Program-made: the position numbers and the translations under genes
In this document: positions 48,440 to 62,400 of the stretch, piece by piece
Layout of the letters: each line of letters begins with the position of its first letter
Numbering within the stretch: the first letter of the stretch is position 1
Notes under the pieces: model-generated
The model's input: only the letters and a program-made list of their open reading frames with translations
What the model was told of the DNA's origin: nothing
Databases searched by the model: none
From: Eutreptiella sp. 'Long Island Sound 2002'
Taxonomy: Eukaryota; Euglenozoa; Euglenophyceae; Eutreptiales; Eutreptiaceae
Reading direction: 5' to 3'
Length of the DNA stretch: 64,000 nt
Assembly: GCA_964036045.1 (NCBI GenBank)
Contig: OZ038380.1
Location: 8,145,913-8,209,912, forward strand

Positions 48440-51400
48440 GCACAAACAGTGAGTGCAGCATTGCCGCAAAAAACACATGGTGAGACCCCTGTTTTGTGTG
48501 CAATAATGATTTACCACAGTCCAACCGTGACTTCTGCACAAAGGCTGCATGGCCAAGACGGAGCCAGTTTTGGGGCACAGTGGCCACAATGTGGGGCACA
48601 AAACTGTGAGTGCAGCATTGCCGCAAAAAGGACGTGCTGAGACCCCAGTTTTTGTGTGTAATAATGATTTACCACAGTCCAACCATGACTTCTGCACAAA
48701 GGCTGCATGGCCAAGACGGAGCCAGTTTTGGAGCATTGTGACCAGAATGTGGGGCACAAACTGTCAGTGCAGCATTGCCGCAAAAAACACATGGTGTGAC
48801 CCCAGTTTTGTGTGCAATAATGATTTACCACAGTCCAATCATGACTTCTGCACAAAGGCTGCATGGCCAAGACCGAGCCAGTTTTGGAGCATTGTGACCA
48901 CAATGTGGGGCACAAACTGTGAGTGCAGCATTGCCGCAAAAAACATACGCTGAGGCCCCAGTTTTGTGTGTAATAATGATTTACCACAGTCCAATCATGA
49001 CTGCTGCACAAAAACTGCATGGCCAAGACCGAGCCAGTTTCGGAGCATTGTGACCACAATGAGGGGCACAAACTGTGAGTGCAGTATTGCCGCAAAAAAC
49101 ACATGGTTAGACCCCAGTTTTGTGTGTAATAATGATTTACCACAGTCCAATCATGACTTCTGCACAAAGGATGCATGGCCAAGACCGAGCCAGTTTTGGG
49201 GCACAGTGGCCACAATGTGGGGCACAAACAGTGAGTGCAGCATTGCCGCAAAAAACACATGGTGAGACCCCTGTTTTGTGTGCAATAATGATTTACCACA
49301 GTCCAACCATGACTTCTGCACAAAGGCTGCATGGCCAAGACCGAGCCAGTTTTGGAGCATTGTGACCACAATGAGGGGCACAAACTGTGAGTGCAGCATT
49401 GCCGCAAAAAACACATGGTTAGACCCCAGTTTTGTGTGTAATAATGATTTACCACAGTCCAACCATGACCTCTGCACAAAGGCTGCATGGCCAAGACCGA
49501 GCCAGCTTTGGAGCATTGTGACCACAATGTGGGGCACAAACAGTGAGTGCAGCATTGCCGCAAAAAGCACATGGTTAGACCCCAGTTGTGTGTGTAATAA
49601 TGATTTACCACAGTCCAACCATGACTTCTGCACAAAGGCTGCATGGCCAAGACCGAGCCAGTTTTTGAGCATTGTGACCACAATGTGGGGCACCAACTGT
49701 GAGTGCAGCATTGCCGCAAAATACACATGGTTAGACCCCAGTTTTGTGTGCAATAATGATTTACCACAGTCCAACCGTGACTTCTGCACAAAGGCTGCAT
49801 GGCCAAGACCGAGCCAGTTTTGGAGCATTGTGACCACAATGTGGGGCACAAAGTGTCACTGCAGCATTGCCGCAAAAAACACATGGTGTGACCCCAGTCT
49901 TGTGTGCAATAATGATTTACCACAGTCCAATCATGACTTCTGCACAAAGGCTGCATGGCCAAGACCGAGCCAGTTTTGGGGCATAGTGGCCACAATGTGG
50001 GGCACAAACTGTGAGTGCAGCATTGCCGCAAAAAACACATGGTGAGACCCCAGTTTTGTGTGTAATAATGATTTACCACAGTCCAACCATGACTTCTGCA
50101 CAAAAACTACATGGCCAAGACCGAGCCAGTTTTGGGGCATTGTGACCACCATGTGGGGCACAAACAGTGAGTGCAGCATTGCCGCAAAAAACATACGGTG
50201 AGGCCCCAGTTTTGTGTGTAATAATGATTTACCACAGTCCAATCATGACTTCTGCACAAAAACTGCATGGCCAAGACCGAGCCAGTTTTGGGGCACAGTG
50301 GCCACAATGTGGGGCACAAACAGTGAGTGCAGCATTGCCGCAAAAAACACATGGTGAGACCCCTGTTTTGTGTGCAATAAAGATTTACCACAGTCCAACC
50401 ATGACTTCTGCACAAAGGCTGCATGGCCAAGACCGAGCCAGTTTCGGAGCATTGTGACCAGAACGAGGGGCACAAACTGTGAGTGCAGCATTGCCGCAAA
50501 AAACACATGGTTAGACCCCAGTTTTGTGTGTAATAATGATTTACCACAGTCCAACCATGACTTCTGCACAAAGGATGCATGGCCAAGACCGAGCCAGTTT
50601 TGGAGCATTGTGACCACAATGTGGGGCACAAACAGTGAGTGCAGCATTGCCGCAAAAAGCACATGGTTAGACCCCAGTTTTGTGTGTAATAATGATTTAC
50701 CACAGTCCAACCATGACTTCTGCACAAAGGCTGCATGGCCAAGACCGAGCCAGTTTTGGAGCACAGTGGCCACAATGTGGGGCACAAACAGTGAGTGCAG
50801 CATTGCCGCAAAAAACACATGGTGAGACCCCTGTTTTGTGTGCAATAATGATTTACCACAGTCCAACCATGACTTCTGCACAAAGGCTGCATGGCCAAGA
50901 CCGAGCCAGTTTTGGAGCATTGTGACCACAATGTGGGGCACAAACTGTGAGTGCAGCATTGCCGCAAAAAACACATGGTTAGACCCCTGTTTTGTGTGTA
51001 ATAATGATTTACCACAGTCCAACCATGACTTCTGCACAAAGGCTGCATGGCCAAGACCGAGCCAGTTTTGGAGCATTGTGACCACAATGTGGGGCACAAA
51101 CTGTGAGTGCAGCATTGCCGCAAAAAGCACATGGTTAGACCCCAGTTTTGTGTGTAATAATGATTTACCACAGTCCAACCATGACTTCTGCACAAAGGCT
51201 GCATGGCCAAGACCGAGCCAGTTTTGGAGCACAGTGGCCACAATGTGGGGCACAAACAGTGAGTGCAGCATTGCCGCAAAAAATACATGGTTAGACCCCA
51301 GTTTTGTGTGTAATAATGATTTACCACAGTCCAACCATGACTTCCGCACAAAGGCTGCATGGCCAAGACCGAGCCAGCTTTGGGGCACAGTGGCCACAAT

Positions 51401-52560
51401 GTGGGGCACAAACAGTGAGTGCAGCATTGCCGCAAAATACACATGGTTAGACCCCAGTTTTGTGTGCAATAATGATTTACCACAGTCCAACCGTGACTTC
51501 TGCACAAAGGCTGCATGGCCAAGACGGAGCCAGTTTTGGGGCACAGTGGCCACAATGTGGGGCACAAACTGTGAGTGCAGCATTGCCGCAAAAAGCACGT
51601 GCTGAGACCCCAGTTTTTGTGTGTAATAATGATTTACCACAGTCCAACCATGACTTCTGCACAAAGGCTGCATGGCCAAGACGGAGCCAGTTTTGGAGCA
51701 TTGTGACCACAATGTGGGGCACAAAGTGTCACTGCAGCATTGCCGCAAAAAACACATGGTGTGACCCCAGTTTTGTGTGCAATAATGATTTACCACAGTC
51801 CAATCATGACTTCTGCACAAAGGCTGCATGGCCAAGACCGAGCCGGTTTTGGGGCATAGTGGCCACAATGTGGGGCACAAACTGTGAGTGCAGCATTGCC
51901 GCAAAAAACACATGGTGAGACCCCAGTTTTGTGTGTAATAATGATTTACCACAGTCCAACCATGACTTCTGCACAAAAACTACATGGCCAAGACCGAGCC
52001 AGTTTTGGGGCATTGTGACCACAATGTGGGGCACAAACAGTGAGTGCAGCATTGCCGCAAAAAACATACGGTGAGGCCCCAGTTTTGTGTGTAATAATGA
52101 TTTACCACAGTCCAATCATGACTTCTGCACAAAAACTGCATGGCCAAGACCGAGCCAGTTTTGGGGCACAGTGGCCACAATGTGGGGCACAAACAGTGAG
52201 TGCAGCATTGCCGCAAAAAACACATGGTGAGACCCCTGTTTTGTGTGCAATAAAGATTTACCACAGTCCAACCATGACTTCTGCACAAAGGCTGCATGGC
52301 CAAGACCGAGCCAGTTTCGGAGTATTGTGACCAGAACGAGGGGCACAAACTGTGAGTGCAGCATTGCCGCAAAAAACACATGGTTAGACCCCTGTTTTGT
52401 GTGTAATAATGATTTACCACAGTCCAACCATGACTTCTGCACAAAGGATGCATGGCCAAGACCGAGCCAGTTTTGGGGCACAGTGGCCACAATGTGGGGC
52501 ACAAACAGTGAGTGCAGCATTGCCGCAAAAAACACATGGTGAGACCCCTGTTTTGTGTGC
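48440..52560. repeat. 1873-bp (12-monomer plus 1) higher-order duplication
   Basis: GCAATAAAGATTTACC at about 50374 and 52247, the following GACCAGAACGAGGGGC, and AAAACTACATGGCC near 50102 and 51975 all share the 1873-bp offset. The extra base is one additional T in a CAGTTTTTGTG run near 51614. Confidence 0.85.
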
Positions 52561-55500
52561 AATAATGATTTACCACAGTCCAACCATGACTTCTGCACAA
52601 AGGCTGCATGGCCAAGACCGAGCCAGTTTTGGAGCATTGTGACCACAATGTGGGGCACAAACTGTGAGTGCAGCATTGCCGCAAAAAACACATGGTTAGA
52701 CCCCTGTTTTGTGTGTAATAATGATTTACCACAGTCCAACCATGACTTCTGCACAAAGGCTGCATGGCCAAGACCGAGCCAGTTTTGGAGCATTGTGACC
52801 ACAATGTGGGGCACAAACAGTGAGTGCAGCATTGCCGCAAAAAACACATGGTTAGACCCCAGTTTTGTGTGTAATAATGATTTACCACAGTCCAACCATG
52901 ACTTCTGCACAAAGGCTGCATGGCCAAGACCGAGCCAATTTTGGAGCACAGTGGCCACAATGTGGGGCACAAACAGTGAGTGCAGCATTGCCGCAAAAAA
53001 TACATGGTTAGACCCCAGTTTTGTGTGTAATAATGATTTACCACAGTCCAACCATGACTTCCGCACAAAGGCTGCATGGCCAAGACCGAGCCAGCTTTGG
53101 GGCACAGTGGCCACAATGTGGGGCACAAACAGTGAGTGCAGCATTGCCGCAAAAAACACACGGTTAGACCCCAGTTTTTGTGTGTAATAATGATTTACCA
53201 CAGTCCAACCATGACTTCTGCACAAAGGCTGCATGGCCAAGACCGAGCCAGTTTTGGAGCATTGTGGCCACAATGTGGGGCACAAACAGTGAGTGCAGCA
53301 TTGCCACAAAAAACACATGCTGAGACCCCAGTTTTGTGTGTAATAATGATTTACCACAGTCCAACCATGACTTCCGCACAAAGGCTGCATGGCCAAGACC
53401 GAGCCAGCTTTGGGGCACAGTTGCCACAATGTGGGGCACAAACAGTGAGTGCAGCATTGCCGCAAAAAACATACGGTGAGGCCCCAGTTTTGTGTGCAAT
53501 AATGATTTACCACAGTCCAACCATGACTTCTGCACAAAGGCTGCATGGCCAAGACCGAGCCAGTTTTCGAGCATTGTGGCCACAATGTGGGGCACAAACA
53601 GTGAGTGCAGCATTGCCACAAAAAACACATGCTGAGACCCCAGTTTTGTGTGTAATAATGATTTACCACAGTCCAACCATGACTTCCGCACAAAGGCTGC
53701 ATGGCCAAGACCGAGCCAGCTTTGGGGCACAGTGGCCACAATGTGGGGCACAAACAGTGAGTGCAGCATTGCCGCAAAAAACACATGGTTAGACCCCAGT
53801 TTTGTGTGCAATAATGATTTACCACAGTCCAACCATGACTTCTGCACAAAGGCTGCATGGCCAAGACCGAGCCAGTTTTGGAGCATTGTGGCCACAATGT
53901 GGGGCACAAACTGTGAGTGCAGCATTGCCGCAAAAAACACATGCTGAAACCCCAGTCTTGTGTGTAATAATGATTTACCACAGTCCAATCATGACTTCTG
54001 CACAAAGGCTGCATGGCCAAGACCGAGCCAGCTTTGGGGCACAGTGGCCACAATGTGGGGCACAAACAGTGAGTGCAGCATTGCCGCAAAAAACACATGG
54101 TTAGACCCCGGTTATGTGTGTAATAATGATTTACCACAGTCCAATCATGACTTCTGCACAAAGGCTGCATGGCCAAGACCGAGCCAGTTTTGGAGCATTG
54201 TGGCCACAATGTGGGGCACAAACTGTGAGTGCAGCATTGCCGCAAAAAACACATGGTTAGACACCAGTTTTGTGTGTAATAATGATTTACCACAGTCCAA
54301 CCATGACTTCTGCACAAAGGCTGCATGGCCGGGACCGAGCCAGTTTTGAAGCACAGTGGCCACAATGTGGGGCACAAACTGTGAGTGCAGCATTGCCGCA
54401 AAAAACACATGGTGTGAACCCAGTTTTGTGTGTAATAATGATTTACCACAGTCCAACCATGACTTCTGCACAAAGGATGCATGGCCAAGACCGAGCCAGT
54501 TTTGGAGCATTGTGACCACAATGTGGGGCACAAACAGTGAGTGCAGCATTGCCGCAAAAAGCACGTGGTGAGACCCCAGTTTTGTGTGTAATAATGATTT
54601 ACCACAGTCCAACCATGACTTCCGCACAAAGGCTGCATGGCCAAGACCGAGCCAGTTTTGGAGCATTGTGGCCACAATGTGGGGCACAAACTGTGAGTGC
54701 AGCATTGCCGCAAAAAACACATGGTGAGACCCCAGTTTTGTGTGCAATAATGATTTACCACAGTCGAACCATGACTTCTGCACAAAGGCTGCATGGCCGG
54801 GACCGAGCCAGTTTTGGGGCACGGTGGCCACAATGTGGGGCACAAACAGTGAGTGCAGCATTGCCACAAAAAACACATGCTGAGACCCCAGTTTTGTGTG
54901 TAATAATGATTTACCACAGTCCAACCATGACTTCTGCACAAAGGCTGCATGGCCAAGACCGAGCCAGTTTTGGAGCATTGTGGCCACAATGTGCGGCACA
55001 AACTGTGAGTGCAGCATTGCCGCAAAAAACACATGCTGAAACCCCAGTCTTGTGTGTAATAATGATTTACCACAGTCCAATCATGACCTCTGCACAAAGG
55101 CTGCATGGCCAAGACCGAGCCAGTTTTGGGGCACAGTGGCCACAATGTGGGGCACAAACAGTGAGTGCAGCATTGCCGCAAAAAACACATGGTTAGACCC
55201 CGGTTTTGTGTGTAATAATGATTTACCACAGTCCAATCATGACTTCTGCACAAAGGCTGCATGGCCAAGACCGAGCCAGTTTTGGAGCATTGTGGCCACA
55301 ATGTGGGGCACAAACTGTGAGTGCAGCATTGCGGCAAAAAACACATGGTTAGACCCCAGTTTTGTGTGCAATAATGATTTACCACAGTCCAACCATGACT
55401 TCTGCACAAAGGCTGCATGGCTAACACCGAGCCAGCTTTGGGGCACAGTGGCCACAATGTGGGGCACAAACTGTGAGTGCAGCATTGCCGCAAAAAACAT

Positions 55501-55659
55501 ACGGTGTGACCCCAGTTTTGTGTGTAATAATGATTTACCACAGTCCAACCATGACTTCTGCACAAAGGATGCATGGCCAAGACCGAGCCAGTTTTGGAGC
55601 ATTGTGACCACAATGTGGGGCACAAACAGTGAGTGCAGCATTGCCGCAAAAAGCACGTG

Positions 55660-57075
55660 GTGAGACCCCAGTTTTGTGTGTAATAATGATTTACCACAGT
55701 CCAACCATGACTTCTGCACAAAAACTGCATGGCCAAGACCGAGCCAGTTTTGGGGCATAGTGGACACAATGTGGGGCACAAACAGTGAGTGCAGCATTGC
55801 CGCAAAAAACATACGGTGAGGCCCCAGTTTTGTGTGCAATAATGATTTACCACAGTCCAACCATGACTTCTGCACAAAAACTGCATGGCCAAGACCGAGC
55901 CAGTTTTGGGGCACAGTGGCCACAATGTGGGGCACAAACTGTGAGTGCAGCATTGCCGCAAAAAACACATGGTTGGACCCCAGTTTTGTGTGTAATAATG
56001 ATTTACCACAGTCCAATCATGACTTCTGCACAAAAACTGCATGGCCAAGACCGAGCCAGTTTTGGGGCATAGTGGCCACAATGTGGGGCACAAACTGTGA
56101 GTGCAGCATTGCCGCAAAAAACATACGGTGAGGCCCCAGTTTTGTGTGTAATAATGATTTACCACAGTCCAATCATGCCTTCTGCACAAAAACTGCATGG
56201 CCAAGACCGAGCCAGTTTTGGGGCATAGTGGCCACAATGTGCGGCACAAACTGTGAGTGCAGCATTGCCGCAAAAAACACATGGTGAGACCCCTGTTTTG
56301 TGTGCAATAATGATTTACCACAGTGCAACCATGACTTCTGCACAAAGGCTGCATGGCCAAGACCGAGCCAGTTTTGGAGCATTGTGACCACAATGTGCGG
56401 CACAAACAGTGAGTGCAGCATTGCCGCAAAAAACACATGGTGAGACCCCTGTTTTGTGTGCAATAATGATTTACCACAGTCCAACCATGACTTCTGCACA
56501 AAGGCTGCATGGCCAAGACCGAGCCAGTTTTGGAGCATTGTGACCACACTGTGGGGCACAAACTGTGAGTGCAGCATTGCCGCAAAAAACACATGGTTAG
56601 ACCCCTGTTTTGTGTGTAATAATGATTTACCACAGTCCAACCATGACTTCTGCACAAAAACTGCATGGCCAAGACCGAGCCAGTTTTGGGGCATAGTGGA
56701 CACAATGTGGGGCACAAACAGTGAGTGCAGCATTGCCGCAAAAAACATACGGTGAGGCCCCAGTTTTGTGTGCAATAATGATTTACCACAGTCCAACCAT
56801 GACTTCTGCACAAAAACTGCATGGCCAAGACCGAGCCAGTTTTGGGGCACAGTGGCCACAATGTGGGGCACAAACTGTGAGTGCAGCATTGCCGCAAAAA
56901 ACACATGGTTGGACCCCAGTTTTGTGTGTAATAGGGATTTACCACAGTCCAATCATGACTTCTGCACAAAAACTGCATGGCCAAGACCGAGCCAGTTTTG
57001 GGGCATAGTGGCCACAATGTGGGGCACAAACTGTGAGTGCAGCATTGCCGCAAAAAACACATGGTGAGACCCCTG
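55660..57075. repeat. 936-bp (6-monomer) higher-order duplication
   Basis: GGTTGGACCCC (for GGTTAGACCCC) at 55971 and 56907 and GTGGACACAATG near 55760 and 56696 are exactly 936 bp apart. Confidence 0.85.
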
Positions 57076-60024
57076 TTTTGTGTGCAATAATGATTTACCA
57101 CAGTGCAACCATGACTTCTGCACAAAGGCTGCATGGCCAAGACCGAGCCAGTTTTGGAGCATTGTGACCACACTGTGGGGCACAAACTGTGAGTGCAGCA
57201 TTGCCGCAAAAAACACATGCTGAGACCCCTGTTTTGTGTGCAATAATGATTTACCACAGTCCAATCATGACTTCTGCACAAAGGCTGCATGGCCAAGACC
57301 GAGCCAGTTTTGGGGCATTGTGACCACAATTACGGGCACAAACAGTGAGTGCAGCATTGCCGCAAAAAACACATGGTGAGACCCCAGTCTTGTGCGTAAT
57401 AATGATTTACCACAGTCCAACCATGACTTCTGCACAAAGGCTGCATGCCCAAGACCGAGCCAGTTTTGGAGCATTGTGACCACACTGTGGGGCACAAACT
57501 GTGAGTGCAGCATTGCCGCAAAAAATACATGCTGAGACCCCAGTTTTGTGTGCAATAATGATTTACCACAGTCCAATCATGACTTCTGCACAAAGGCTGC
57601 ATGGCCAAGACCGAGCCAGTTTTGGGGCATTGTGACCACAATGTGGGGCACAAACTGTGAGTGCAGCATTGCCGCAAAAAACACATGGTGAGACCCCAGT
57701 TTTGTGTGTGATAATGATTTACCACAGTCAAACCATGACCTCTGCACAAAAACTGCATGGCCAAGACCGAGCCAGTTTTGGGGCACAGTGGCCACAATGT
57801 GGGGCACAAACTGTGAGTGCAGCATTGCCGCAAAAAACACATGGTTAGACCCCAGTTTTGTGTGTAATAATGATTTACCACAGTCCAACCATGACTTCTG
57901 CACAAAGGCTGCATGGCCAAGACCGAGCCAGTTTCGGGGCACAGTGGCCACAATGTGGGGCACAAACTGTGAGCTCAGCATTGCCGCAAAAAAGACATGG
58001 TGAGACCCCAGTTTGGTGAGTAGTAATGATTTACCACAGTCCAACCATGACTTCTGCACAAAGGCTGCATGGCCAAGACCGAGCCAGTTTTGGGGCACAG
58101 TGGCCACAATGTGGGGCACAAACTGTGAGTGCAGCATTGCCGCAAAAATCACATGGTTAGACCCCAGTTTTGTGTGTAATAATGATTTACCACAGTCCAA
58201 CCATGACTTCTGCACAAAGGCTGCATGGCTAACACCGAGCCAGCTTTGGGGCACAGTGGCCACAATGTGGGGCACAAACAGTGAGTGAAGCATTGCTGCA
58301 AAAAACACATGGTGAGACCCCTGTTTTGTGTGTAATAATGATTTACCACAGTCCAACCATGACTTCTGCACAAAGGCTGCATGGCCAAGACCGAGCCAGT
58401 TTTGGAGCATTGTGACCACAATGTGGGGCACAAACTGTGAGTGCAGCATTGCCGCAAAAAACACATGGTGAGACCCCAGTTTTGTGTGTAATAATGATTT
58501 ACCACAGTCCAATCATGACTTCTGCACAAAGGCTGCATGGCCAAGACCGAGCCAGCTTTGGAGCATTGTGACCACAATGAGGGGCACAAACTGTGAGTGC
58601 AGCATTGCCGCAAAAAACAAATGGTTAGACCCCAGTTTTGTGTGTAATAATGATTTACCACAGTCCAACCATGACTTCTGCACAAAGGCTGCATGGCCAA
58701 GACCGAGCCAGCTTTGGAGCATTGTGACCACAATGTGGGGCACAAACAGTGAGTGCAGCATTGCCGCAAAAAACACATGGTGAGACCCCTGTTTTGTGTG
58801 CAATAATGATTTACCACAGTCCAACCATGACTTCTGCACAAAGGGTGCATGGCCAAGACCGAGCCAGTTTTGGAGCATTGTGACCACAATGAGGGGCACA
58901 AACTGTGAGTGCAGCATTGCCGCAAAAAACAAATGGTTAGACCCCAGTTTTGTGTGTAATAATGATTTACCACAGTCCAACCATGACTTCTGCACAAAGG
59001 CTGCATGGCCAAGACCGAGCCAGCTTTGGAGCATTGTGACCACAATGTGGGGCACAAACAGTGAGTGCAGCATTGCCGCAAAAAACACGTGGTGAGACCC
59101 CAGTTTTGTGTGCAATAATGATTTACCACAGTCCAACCATGACTTCTGCACAAAGGCTGCATGGCCAAGACCGAGCCAGTTTTGGAGCATTGTGACCACA
59201 ATGTGGGGCACAAACAGTGAGTGCAGCATTGCCGCAAAAAACACATGGTGTGACCCCAGTTTTGTGTGCAATAATGCTTTACCACAGTCCAATCATGACT
59301 TCTGCACAAAGGCTGCATGGCCAAGACCGAGCCAGTTTTGGGGCACAGTGGCCACAACGTGGGGCACAAACTGTGAGTGCAGCATTGCCGCAAAAAACAC
59401 ATGCTGAGACCCCAGTCTTGTGTGTAATAATGATTTACCACAGTCCAACCATGACTTCTGCACAAAGGCTGCATGGCCAAGACCGAGCCAGTTTTGGGGC
59501 ACAGTGCCCACAATGTGGGGCACAAAGTGTGAGTGCAGCATTGCCGCAAAAAACATACGGTGAGGCCCCAGTTTTGTGTGTAAAAATGATTTACCACAGT
59601 CGAATCATGACTTCTGCACAAAGGCTGCATGGCCAAGACCCAGTCAGTTTTGGGGCACAGTGGCCACAATGTGGGGCACAAACTGTGAGTGCAGCATTGC
59701 CGCAAAAAACACATGGTGAGACCCCTGTTTTGTGTGCAATAATGATTTACCACAGTCCAACCATGACTTCTGCACAAAGGCTGCATGGCCAAGACCGAGT
59801 CAGTTTTGGGGCACAGTGGCCACAATGTGGGGCACAAACAGTGAGTGCAGCATTGCCGCAAAAAACACATGGTTAGACCCCTGTTTTGTGTGCAAAAATG
59901 ATTTACCACATTCCAACCATGACTGCTGCACAAAGGCTGCATGGCCAAGACCGAGCCAGTTTTGGGGCACAGTGGCCACAATGTGGGGCACAAACTGTGA
60001 GTGCAGCATTGCCGCAAAAAACAC

Positions 60025-62400
60025 ACTTTGAGACCCCTGTTTTGTGTGCAATAATGATTTACCACAGTCCAATCATGACTTCTGCACAAAGGCTGCATGG
60101 CCAAGACCGAGCCAGTTTTGAAGCATTGTGACCACAATGTGGGGCACAAACAGTGAGTGCAGCATTGCCGCAAAAAACACATGGTGTGACCCCTGTTTTG
60201 TGTGCAATAATGATTTACCACAGTCCAACCATGACTTCTGCACAAAGGCTGCATGGCCAAGACCGAGCCAGTTTTGGAGCATTGTGACCACACTGTGGGG
60301 CACAAACTGTGAGTGCAGCATTGCCGCAAAAAACACATGCTGAGACCCCAGTTTTGTGTGCAATAATGATTTACCACAGTCCAATCATGACTTCTGCACA
60401 AAGGCTGCATGGCCAAGACAGAGCCAGTTTTGGGGCATTGTGACCACAATGTGGGGCACAAACTGTGAGTGCAGCATTGCCGCAAAAAACACATGGTGAG
60501 ACCCCAGTCTTGTGTGTAATAATGATTTACCACAGTCCAACCATGACTTCTGCACAAAAACTGCTTGGCCAAGACCGAGCCAGTTTTGGGGCACAGTGGC
60601 CACAATGTGGGGCACAAACAGTGAGTGCAGCATTGCCGCAAAAAACACATGGTTAGACCCCAGCTTTGTGTGTAATAATGATTTACCACAGTCCAACCAT
60701 GACTTCTGCACAAAGGCTGCATGGCCAAGACCGAGCCAGTTTTGGGGCACAGTGGCCACAATGTGGGGCACAAACTGTGAGTGCAGCGTTGCCGCAAAAA
60801 ACACATGGTGAGACCCCAGTTTTGTGTGTAGTAATGATTTACCACAGTCCAACCATGACTTCTGCACAAAGGCTGCATGGCCAAGACCGAGCCAGTTTTG
60901 GGGCACATTGGCCACAATGTGGGGCACAAACTGTGAGTGCAGCATTGCCGCAAAAAACACATGGTGAGACCCCAGTTTTGTGTGTAATAATGAGTTACCA
61001 CAGTCGAACCACGACTTCTGCACAAAGGCTGCATGGCCAAGACCGAGCCAGTTTTGGGGCACAGTGGCCACAATGTGGGGCACAAACTGTGAGTGCAGCA
61101 TTGCCGCAAAAAACACATGGTGAGACCCAAGTTTGGGGTGTAATAATGATTTACCACAGTCCAATCATGGCTTCTGCACAAAATCTGCATGGCCAAGACC
61201 GAGCCAGCTTTGGAGCATTGTGACCACAATGTGGGACACAAACTGTGAGTGCAGCATTGCCGCAAAAAACACATGGTGAGACCCCAGTCTTGTGTGTAAT
61301 AATGATTTACCACAGTCCAACCATGACTTCTGCACAAAAACTGCTTGGCCAAGACCGAGCCAGTTTTGGGGCACAGTGGCCACAATGTGGGGCACAAACA
61401 GTGAGTGCAGCATTGCCGCAAAAAACACATGGTGAGACCCAAGTTTGGGGTGTAATAATGATCTACCACAGTCCAACCATGACTTCTGCACAAAGGCTGC
61501 ATGGCCAAGACCGAGTCAGTTTTGGGGCATTGTGACCACAATGTGGGGCACAAACAGTGAGTGCAGCATTGCCGCAAAAAACACATGGTTAGACCCCAGT
61601 TTTGTGTGTAATAATGATTTACCACAGTCCAACCATGACTTCTGCACAAAAACTGCTTGGCCAAGACCGAGCCAGTTTTGGGGCACAGTGGCCACAATGT
61701 GGGGCACAAACAGTGAGTGCAGCATTGCCGCAAAAAACACATGGTTAGACCCCAGTTTTGTGTGTAATAATGATTTACCACAGTCCAACCATGACTTCTG
61801 CACAAAGGCTGCATGGCCAAGACCGAGCCAGTTTTGGGGCACAGTGGCCACAATGTGGGGCACAAATTGTGAGTGCAGCGTTGCCGCAAAAAACACATGG
61901 TGAGACCCCAGTTTTGTGTGTAGTAATGATTTACCACAGTCCAACCATGACTTCTGCACAAAGGCTGCATGGCCAAGACCGAGCCAGTTTTGGGGCACAT
62001 TGGCCACAATGTGGGGCACAAACTGTGAGTGCAGCATTGCCGCAAAAAACACATGGTGAGACCCCAGTTTTGTGTGTAATAATGATTTATCACAGTCGAA
62101 CCACGACTTCTGCACAAAGGCTGCATGGCCGGGACCGAGCCAGTTTTGGAGCATTGTGACCACAATGTGGGGCACAAACTGTGAGTGCAGCATTGCCGCA
62201 AAAAACACATGGTGAGACCCCAGTTTTGTGTCCAATAATGATTTACCACCGTCCAATCATGACTTCCGCACAAAGGCTGCATGGCCAAGACCGAGCCAGT
62301 TTTGGGGCACAGTGGCCACAATGTGGGGCACAAACTGTGAGTGCAGCATTGCCGCAAAAAACACATGGTGAGACCCAAGTTTGGGGTGTAATAATGATTT
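60025..62400. repeat. Block shared with 25.1-26.3 kb, itself locally repeated
   Basis: Counterpart of 25077-26290 at +34948 bp. Within this region AAAACTGCTTGGCC recurs near 60560, 61340 and 61652, GCAGCGTTGCCGC near 60784 and 61876 (1092 bp, 7 monomers), and TTGGGGTGTAATAATG near 61132, 61444 and 62380. Confidence 0.8.
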
